Positions 1-5,687 of a stretch of 28,527 bases of DNA are shown here, in pieces. Origin of the DNA: a virus. The stretch spans positions 1 to 28,527 of IMG/VR virus record IMGVR_UViG_3300010149_000102. One strand, written 5' to 3'. The first letter of the stretch is position 1. The number at the start of each line of letters is the position of its first letter. The notes under the pieces are model-generated. The model was not told the origin of the DNA. It was given only the letters and a program-made list of their open reading frames with translations, and did no database searches. Position numbers and translations under genes: made by a program.

Positions 1-842
1 GAATATTCTTCTAGGAATGTTTCTTTAATAAAGTTTGCTTCTTCGTAACTAATGTCTACGTCTAAATTAACACGGGCATATGTCTTTGGTGCAAGATACT
101 TTTCAGGACCTTCCAGTAACTGACTAATTTTCAAAACACGATAAGTAGGCTGATCGGGCCAAGCAATAAACTTGCGAGTGCCGTCCCAGTCTAATATCAT
201 CATGCCGCGATCATCATCCCATGCATCACTATAATTGTGCGCAAATGCATTGCCGGTATATACCACATTGTCACGTTCTTGACGCTTATGAAAATGTCCA
301 GTAAACACAGTACCACAACGACCAAAGTCAGTGTGCTTTAGTTCACCGTGATCTGGCATTTGTACCATAGCATTCATATAAAAGTGAGGAAGTTCAAAGT
401 GACCAATAACATAGTCAGCATTAACTTTTTGCATTTGCTTGTGTTCATCGCCTACTAGCCATGGAACAAATGCAACACCGTCTACTGTTGTAATATCATT
501 GTACAACTGAATGTTTTCAAATTTGTTTATAAACGCAATACTATTAAAGTCTCGCTTGTCGCGGTAGTATTCATCGTGGTTACCAGGAATAAAATGTATA
601 GTATCAAAATGTGTGTTGAGCAGTTCAAGTGCCTGCAAACTATAATTTAGAGTTGCAACATTGATACTTGCACGTTGATGGTGCCAGTCGCCCATAAAGA
701 TACAAGTGTCTGCACCTTGTGACTTAGCCTCTTTACAAAACCAAGTTACAAAGTCCAAACAATCTTGATTAAAAGTACGACTGTTACTTTTATTACCAAA
801 GTGAATGTCCGTGAATACGGCGGCCCGTTTAAACAAACTCAT
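1..842 (-). CDS. 47: gp47-like recombination endonuclease subunit (SbcD/Mre11 type), C-terminus outside window
   Basis: Metallophosphoesterase nuclease subunit that would pair with a gp46 (SbcC/Rad50-type) ATPase to process DNA ends for recombination-dependent replication. I read the frame by reverse translation: 280 residues are present and the gene continues past the left edge. The five expected metal-binding motifs are in order: FTDIHFG (D12, H14), MGDWHHQR (D52), PGNHDE (N88, H89), VIGHFE (H148) and TGHFHKR (H183, H185). Length and motif spacing fit T4 gp47. The ATG at 842 is the only usable start: the first motif begins ten residues later, an in-frame stop lies at 861-863, and no other start codon occurs between them. 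No Shine-Dalgarno sequence is properly spaced. It is downstream of the gp55 gene on the same strand, an arrangement like the 46/47/55 cluster of T4-like phages. Family assignment is firm; the gp46 partner is not in view. Confidence 0.93.
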   Translation of the reverse strand, partial: MSLFKRAAVFTDIHFGNKSNSRTFNQDCLDFVTWFCKEAKSQGADTCIFMGDWHHQRASINVATLNYSLQALELLNTHFDTIHFIPGNHDEYYRDKRDFNSIAFINKFENIQLYNDITTVDGVAFVPWLVGDEHKQMQKVNADYVIGHFELPHFYMNAMVQMPDHGELKHTDFGRCGTVFTGHFHKRQERDNVVYTGNAFAHNYSDAWDDDRGMMILDWDGTRKFIAWPDQPTYRVLKISQLLEGPEKYLAPKTYARVNLDVDISYEEANFIKETFLEEY

Positions 843-848
843 GCGTAT

Positions 849-876
849 ATTATAGCACCTTTAAGGTTGTTGTCAA
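849..876 (-). promoter_or_regulatory. Consensus sigma-70-type promoter for gp47
   Basis: On the minus strand a perfect TTGACA (876 down to 871) is followed by 16 bases and a perfect TATAAT (854 down to 849). The expected start of transcription falls at about 842, the A of the gp47 start codon, so the message would be leaderless. This is host-polymerase promoter sequence, which fits expression before late genes. Two abutting palindromes overlap it (857-878). Confidence 0.8.
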
Positions 877-878
877 CA
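857..878. promoter_or_regulatory. Two abutting 11-bp palindromes over the gp47 promoter (candidate operator)
   Basis: ACCTT-T-AAGGT at 857-867 and TGTTG-T-CAACA at 868-878 are both perfect 5+1+5 inverted repeats with a central T. They touch without a gap, so their centres are 11 bp apart, about one helical turn. The first fills the spacer and the second covers the -35 box. This is the geometry of a repressor or activator site. No cognate regulator is visible in the window. Confidence 0.4.
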
Positions 879-891
879 GTCAAAATTTCAT

Positions 892-1710
892 TTATTTTTG
901 ACTAGCGTCTGCTTTCGCTTTCATTTCGTTTTCGTTTTGACGAGTATAACTTGGATTTAGACCTGCACTTTCTAAAATATCATCGCGGATTGCTTGATTT
1001 TTCTTTTCTAAGTTAAGCACACGTGTAAAACTATTTGTGATAGCGGCAGTATAGTATGCAAATGGATTTTCACTTTTGCTTTCGTCAAACTGCAAACCAA
1101 TTTGTGTTAACTGTAATAATGCTTGACTGCGCATTTCATCATTGTATGTATATCCGCGCCAGTTGCTACGAGTACCATAACGTTCACATAACTTCATGTA
1201 CATTCTAGCAAGTTTGTTTGTTGTATGTCCATGTGTTTTACTGAATGCACCATTTTCAAGTCCGCCTTCCCAATGACTCTTGCCGACACAAATTAGATTA
1301 TTTTCATCATCTAATCTGAAATGCTGGAAAGGAGGAAAGTTACACTGCGAATGGTGATCAGCTACAGTTTTTGGATTCTTTTTACGTCCAGGATGAAGTG
1401 GAATATGATCATGGGTCATAATTCTGAAAACTACATCTTTCTTATCAATTTTCTTCCAATCAACAGCAAAATCTGCTTGTTTGACTTTTTGTCCTTCTGC
1501 ACGTGCAGCTTCATATGCTGCCTTCTGTATGCGATCAGCCTGATTTCTTTTTGCTTCAGCAATGGTGCGAATGTTAACTTTTTCAACATTTGGGAGAATA
1601 ATATCATATACATTGTCCTCGTCAGACACAAAACTACTATATGTACATTTACTTAAATGAATTTCTTTCAACAAATCGCGATTGTTGAGATAATTTTTCC
1701 TTTTGATCAT
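892..1710 (-). CDS. 55: gp55-like late-transcription sigma factor
   Basis: Phage sigma factor that redirects host RNA polymerase to late promoters of the TATAAATA class. The C-terminal half (about residues 165-258) carries the recognisable gp55/sigma-2-like core: a helix with NWRGYTYNDEM (183-193), then FDESKSENPFAYYT (208-221), NSFTRVLNLEKK (226-237) and a PSYTRQ end (253-258). At 272 residues it is longer than T4 gp55. The extra N-terminal part includes an Ala/Lys/Arg-rich helical stretch (50-75) and a His- and Cys-rich segment (about 95-163; H100, H102, H106, H119, H120, C123, H130, C141, H146, H160, H162) that could bind a metal, though no classical zinc-finger spacing is clear. The end is charged (KADASQK), without an evident acidic-hydrophobic clamp-binding tail like that of T4 gp55. 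The ATG at 1710 has AAGGAA on the minus strand 9-10 bases upstream (1725-1720). It is followed by gp47 after 49 bases and is divergent from the late operon it should activate. Confidence 0.9.
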   Translation of the reverse strand: MIKRKNYLNNRDLLKEIHLSKCTYSSFVSDEDNVYDIILPNVEKVNIRTIAEAKRNQADRIQKAAYEAARAEGQKVKQADFAVDWKKIDKKDVVFRIMTHDHIPLHPGRKKNPKTVADHHSQCNFPPFQHFRLDDENNLICVGKSHWEGGLENGAFSKTHGHTTNKLARMYMKLCERYGTRSNWRGYTYNDEMRSQALLQLTQIGLQFDESKSENPFAYYTAAITNSFTRVLNLEKKNQAIRDDILESAGLNPSYTRQNENEMKAKADASQK

Positions 1711-1737
1711 GTGATGTGATTCCTTTTATATGGGTAT

Positions 1738-1766
1738 ATTATACAGCCTATAAATATACTTAGCAA
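1738..1766 (-). promoter_or_regulatory. Sigma-70-like promoter for gp55, overlapping a divergent late promoter
   Basis: On the minus strand, TTGCTA (1766 down to 1761; four of six consensus bases) is followed by exactly 17 bases and a perfect TATAAT (1743 down to 1738). Transcription would start near 1731, just before the gp55 ribosome binding site at 1725-1720. The spacer contains the plus-strand late promoter at 1749-1756, so both polymerases would compete for the same DNA. Confidence 0.65.
1749..1756 (+). promoter_or_regulatory. T4-type late promoter, perfect TATAAATA
   Basis: TATAAATA is identical to the T4 late consensus. It lies 32 bases before the first plus-strand gene, with predicted start of transcription near 1762 and a ribosome binding site AAGGA at 1777-1781 ahead of the ATG at 1789. 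It probably drives the block starting with the tube-end protein. Confidence 0.85.
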
Positions 1767-1788
1767 TAAAAAAACTAAGGAATTTTTA

Positions 1789-2631
1789 ATGGCATTTGAC
1801 TTAGGTAGTAAATTTACTAAAAAAGCAAATCAGTTTACATCAGATCAAACTGGCAAACTATTGCCGGGCAATGATCCTATTAGTAAAATTGGTCGCGGCA
1901 TATTAGATGCTAGTGGCAATAGACTCGTGCAAGCAGGATTAGAGTTTGCTGGTGCAAACATTCCAGGATTTGACAACATTGTAAATGCTACGTTTAGAGA
2001 TAATGATATACGTGTTAGACTTGGTATGAGTCCATCTAGCGGTCCTTTGTTATACAAAGATCCTAGTAATAGAATTTTAGAACCGTTAATTGATACTGGT
2101 GGTATATTATTTCCTTATACACCTACTATAACTGTAAGTCATACAGCAGGATACACAGGTGCTCAGCCTGCGCATAGTAATTATATACAGCATAGTTACG
2201 GAAGTAGTAGTGTTGATAGTATAACACTTGATGCATATTTCACAGCAAATACTGCTGATGAAGCAAGGTATGTGTTTGCTGTATTGCATTTTTTACGAAG
2301 TGCTTACAAAATGTTTTATGGTGCAGACAGGCTTAGAGGAACACCACCTCCGGTACTTAGATTAAGTGGATACGGTCCTTTTAACTATAATAGTGTACCG
2401 TGTGTATTAACTAATTTTACTGAGATTATGCCATCAGATAGAGACTTTATAGAAGTGCCGCTTGCAACAGCACCTGACGCGGCTACAAAAACTATGATAC
2501 CAACTTACTTGCCAGTAACACTTGCGTTGCTTCCAATTTATAGTAAGAATCAAATTGGTAACTTTAGTTTAGAAAGTTTTGCTAAAGGAGACCTAATAGG
2601 TAATCCTAGCAAAGGTGGAGGATTTGTATAA
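1789..2631 (+). CDS. gp48/gp54-type baseplate tail-tube end protein
   Basis: A 280-residue structural protein expected at the interface between central baseplate hub and tail tube, where T4 gp48 and gp54 cap the hub and start tube polymerisation. The centre (about 108-215) shows the conserved marine T4-like pattern that I associate with this family: FPYTPTITVSHTAGY, then a Y-x-H/S-x-D sheet, the helix DEARYVFAVLHFLRSAYKMF, and PPPVLRLSGYGPF with a tube-like beta region ending in DFIEVPL. The first 75 residues are Gly-rich without a recognised domain. I cannot tell from sequence whether it plays the gp48 or the gp54 role; only one such gene is in view. The start is supported by AAGGA eight bases upstream and a perfect late promoter. 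Its TAA overlaps the next ATG as TAATG, which implies coupled translation with the gp53-like gene. Confidence 0.75.
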   Translation: MAFDLGSKFTKKANQFTSDQTGKLLPGNDPISKIGRGILDASGNRLVQAGLEFAGANIPGFDNIVNATFRDNDIRVRLGMSPSSGPLLYKDPSNRILEPLIDTGGILFPYTPTITVSHTAGYTGAQPAHSNYIQHSYGSSSVDSITLDAYFTANTADEARYVFAVLHFLRSAYKMFYGADRLRGTPPPVLRLSGYGPFNYNSVPCVLTNFTEIMPSDRDFIEVPLATAPDAATKTMIPTYLPVTLALLPIYSKNQIGNFSLESFAKGDLIGNPSKGGGFV

Positions 2632-2933
2632 TGGATGTTACTTACAGAAATGATAGCCCGTATGCAAATACCTTGGGATATAGTTATTATTTAGACATAC
2701 TAACAGCTCGACATATCCCAGCATACCGAGATGATGTATTACACACACTAACAACGGTGCACCAGCATAGACCTGATCTACTTGCATATGACTTGTATAA
2801 GAATAGTAATCTTTGGTGGGTATTCCAGGCTCGTAATCCAAACGCATTTGAAGATCCGATTTGGGATTTTCGTGCAGGTGTTAAATTTTATATTCCAAAG
2901 AAAGATACAATCGAAACAGCGTTAGGAATCTAA
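2631..2933 (+). CDS. 53: gp53-like baseplate wedge protein (minimal, LysM-like)
   Basis: A 100-residue protein resembling the core of T4 gp53, which links neighbouring wedges around the baseplate hub. Visible features are the pattern HRPDLLAYDLYKNSNLWWVF (residues 46-65), then an NP-x-x-F-x-DPIWDF stretch and a closing FYIPKK. This is the beta-alpha-alpha-beta layout of a LysM-type fold: the protein must dwell on a slot (D-LA-DLY), pass an aromatic helix (NLWWVF) and end in an ILIP-like strand. T4 gp53 is about twice as long, so the extra helical parts are missing here. A strong ribosome binding site GGAGG (2617-2621) precedes the ATG, which overlaps the previous stop. The next gene starts one base after its own stop. 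Assignment rests on the LysM-like motif plus position beside tube, hub and spike genes. Confidence 0.7.
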   Translation: MDVTYRNDSPYANTLGYSYYLDILTARHIPAYRDDVLHTLTTVHQHRPDLLAYDLYKNSNLWWVFQARNPNAFEDPIWDFRAGVKFYIPKKDTIETALGI

Positions 2934-2934
2934 T

Positions 2935-5679
2935 ATGCCTAGTCCGTTTTTTAAAAATAAATTAAACAATCCCGCACCGCAAGATCTAAGTTTGCAAACT
3001 CAGCCAGACTCAGATCCGATACGTATCCCTGAAGGTGAATCTCTAAGTGTAACTGGTATAACACCAGACAACATTACAGTAGAAACTACTCCTGCAGGAG
3101 ATTTGAAAAAAATTATTGTACATCCCAACAGAGCAAGAAATTCTAATAACATAGATCAACCGCCGGTCAATACAATACCTCCGGAAGATAATATAGTAAT
3201 GGATGATCGAGGTCGGGATATAGATTCGACATTTGGTATATCTAGTATTAATAATAGTGACCAAGACTCGAAACCAGGTTTGAATACTTCTCCGGGTGAT
3301 GTTGTTGTAATTGCCGATAGCAAGGATGCTACTTCTGTAAATCAAGGTCCGTTTATTGAAGATCTTACACAAGCAGAAATTAATCCTATGCCAAACGAAC
3401 TTAACTCATTTGGTAGTTATACATATAATATTGCATTGTATATGATTAACAGTAAAAGTTATGTTGATATAACGTCAGCACCTAACAATCCACAACAAGT
3501 ACTACAACCTCCTCATAGTTTGTTATTGATGCGTAGTGGTGGTGTTGGATTAGATGGTAGCGATGCATTCTTCGATGATTTCTATATTGATGATTTGGAA
3601 ATAAGCAACATTGCAGTTGGTCCTAATAAATTTAAACAAAATACAAATGCTGTTGATATTCGTTTTAATATAACAGAGCCACGTGGTGTTACGTTTATTG
3701 AAAGATTGCGAGATGCCGCTGCTAGTGTTATAACTAGTACAAAAGAACGCTACATACATGCACCGTATCTATTAGAAGTATCTTTTAAAGGTTACGATGA
3801 AAACGGTAGACCTCTTCCGGCAATTAGCAAACCAAAGTATATACCTATTAGAATAACAGACATACAGTTTGAAGTTAATACTTCGGGTACACAATATAAA
3901 GTACAAGCAATACCTTTTGCTCATCATACACTAGGAAGTGTAATGAGTACAATACCTTTTAATATAGAACTTAAAGCAAGTACAGTTGGTGATATTTTTA
4001 GTACAGGTGTTACTATTATAGAAACAGTACAAACAAATGTTGACGAAAATGGTGTGCCATTGGAAGAACGTGTTCAACCTTTTGATCCTAGAGCAGGAAC
4101 AAAAAATGTAATTAAGAAAGTTAAAAAAGAAACATCATCTAAAAATCTTGCAGAAATACTAACAGGATATCAAAAGAAACGTACTTTACCTAGCAAAGTT
4201 CTGCAGGAAAAAAATAACGAAGTTGTTGAAAAAGAAATTCCGCCAGCCGCAGAACAATACGACACATATAATTTTGCAATTGCACAAGAGATTGCACAGT
4301 CTAAACTTAACTTAACAGGATTGTATGATGCGTTGAATACACCGGCGCCAACTGAAGAAAACAAAGATGGCAAAGATGCATCCGCGGATAAAAAACAATT
4401 TGATGCATACGTGCAGAGTTTAGGAGCCGGTGTAACATTAGATAAAGAAACACAAGTGTTTAAGATTAATGCTGGTACTGATATTACTAAACTAATAAAT
4501 CTGGTAATCATGCACAGTGATTACATGGATAAAAATATAGTAGATAATCCAACACAAGATATGAGTGACGGAGAACCAATTAGTTGGTTTAAGATTAGAC
4601 CTGTAATCCAAAGTGCAAAAGGCAACGGCAGTGGTTACGATGCTAAAGATGGCAGATACAAATACAATATTAAATTTGCAGTTGAAAAAAATAATATCTA
4701 CTACAATGATTTCCCATGGGCTAAGAAAAGCAAGCCGGTTGGAAATGGTGTACACAAAGTTTATAATTACATATACAGTGGTAATAATACTGAAGTATTA
4801 GACTTTGATTTAAAATTTAGAACTGCATTTTTACAAGTTATGACTTCGGGCAGCGGAAGTCCATTTGCAAATAAACCTGCAGATGAAATACTTTCACCGA
4901 TAGTAAAAGAACTTTCGCAAAGTTTAGAAGGAAACACTATCAATAGTTTAGATAGTTTGAAAAGAACACGAGCTAAAGATTTATTCTCTAGTGTTATGAG
5001 TGATGGTGTAGATTTAGTTGATCTTAATTTACAAATTGTCGGAGACCCGGCTTATATTCCTACAAGTGATGCATACTGGCAGGATAAAGTTAGAAGTGGA
5101 AGAAGTTATACAACACCATTTATGCCAGACGGAACAATAAATTATAATCTAAGTGCTCCTTTTATAAAAGTTAATTTAAAGACACCAACGGACTATGATG
5201 AAACAACAGGACTTGCTAATCCTAATAGTTATGGCAACAGTAGTTTTAGTGGCATATACCAAGTAAGCAGTGTTGATAGCACATTTAGTGGCGGCATGTT
5301 TCAACAAAGAGTATACGGATTTAGAACTGGACTACAAAATACTCGTAACGGTCTAGCAAGAAGTGAAACTCAAACAGCAGGAAAAGAAAGAAAAGAATTT
5401 ATAAATGATTCATCACAGCAAAATGTACAGACGAATGGGATTGACAGAAAAGTAGTCAATAGTGCAGCAACGGTTATTAATCCAGCAGATGCAAATGATG
5501 GATTTATTGACATAATACAAGATACACCGTATACTAATCTACAAGTGAACACTGAGCGTAATCGCCTTGTAGCACAACAAGCAGATCAAAGTGTATTAAC
5601 TATAGACAATACTGAGAGTGATGTTACTGCGGCAGAAGCGTGGGCATCTAGTTACCCAGGCAATCGAGAAAATAGATAG
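2935..5679 (+). CDS. Putative baseplate hub protein in the gp27 position
   Basis: A 914-residue virion protein lying directly upstream of the gp5-type spike, where a gp27-like hub is expected. Residues 1-150 are Pro/Asn/Asp-rich and look disordered. About 155-345 forms a compact beta-rich domain: FGSYTYNIALYMI, a hub-like DIRFNITEPRG (241-251), then a helix and LLEVSFKGYDENG (279-291) with PIRITDIQFEVN. After a charged linker (385-485), a second conserved part (about 515-800) includes SWFKIRPVI, the helix-strand LDFDLKFRTAFLQV, LQIVGDPAYIPTSD (699-712) and GIYQVSSVDSTFSGGMFQQR (773-792). The GDP-x-x-IP motif and the V-x-H/S-x-F-x-x-G-x-F-x-Q ending are typical of tail hub proteins that hold the spike. 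It is more than twice the length of T4 gp27 (391 residues). Role inferred from position and these motifs; I recognise no enzymatic site. Confidence 0.6.
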   Translation: MPSPFFKNKLNNPAPQDLSLQTQPDSDPIRIPEGESLSVTGITPDNITVETTPAGDLKKIIVHPNRARNSNNIDQPPVNTIPPEDNIVMDDRGRDIDSTFGISSINNSDQDSKPGLNTSPGDVVVIADSKDATSVNQGPFIEDLTQAEINPMPNELNSFGSYTYNIALYMINSKSYVDITSAPNNPQQVLQPPHSLLLMRSGGVGLDGSDAFFDDFYIDDLEISNIAVGPNKFKQNTNAVDIRFNITEPRGVTFIERLRDAAASVITSTKERYIHAPYLLEVSFKGYDENGRPLPAISKPKYIPIRITDIQFEVNTSGTQYKVQAIPFAHHTLGSVMSTIPFNIELKASTVGDIFSTGVTIIETVQTNVDENGVPLEERVQPFDPRAGTKNVIKKVKKETSSKNLAEILTGYQKKRTLPSKVLQEKNNEVVEKEIPPAAEQYDTYNFAIAQEIAQSKLNLTGLYDALNTPAPTEENKDGKDASADKKQFDAYVQSLGAGVTLDKETQVFKINAGTDITKLINLVIMHSDYMDKNIVDNPTQDMSDGEPISWFKIRPVIQSAKGNGSGYDAKDGRYKYNIKFAVEKNNIYYNDFPWAKKSKPVGNGVHKVYNYIYSGNNTEVLDFDLKFRTAFLQVMTSGSGSPFANKPADEILSPIVKELSQSLEGNTINSLDSLKRTRAKDLFSSVMSDGVDLVDLNLQIVGDPAYIPTSDAYWQDKVRSGRSYTTPFMPDGTINYNLSAPFIKVNLKTPTDYDETTGLANPNSYGNSSFSGIYQVSSVDSTFSGGMFQQRVYGFRTGLQNTRNGLARSETQTAGKERKEFINDSSQQNVQTNGIDRKVVNSAATVINPADANDGFIDIIQDTPYTNLQVNTERNRLVAQQADQSVLTIDNTESDVTAAEAWASSYPGNRENR

Positions 5680-5687
5680 GATAGACT

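Noticed and set aside
1321-1656. 111-codon plus-strand frame opposite the gp55 gene
   Set aside because: It is antisense to a clear sigma factor gene and encodes a Phe/Ser/Ile/Cys-rich sequence typical of reverse-strand noise.
5400-5407. TATAAATG resembling a late promoter inside the hub gene
   Set aside because: It is internal to a coding region, not upstream of any start, and ends in G rather than A. One-mismatch hits are expected by chance in AT-rich DNA.
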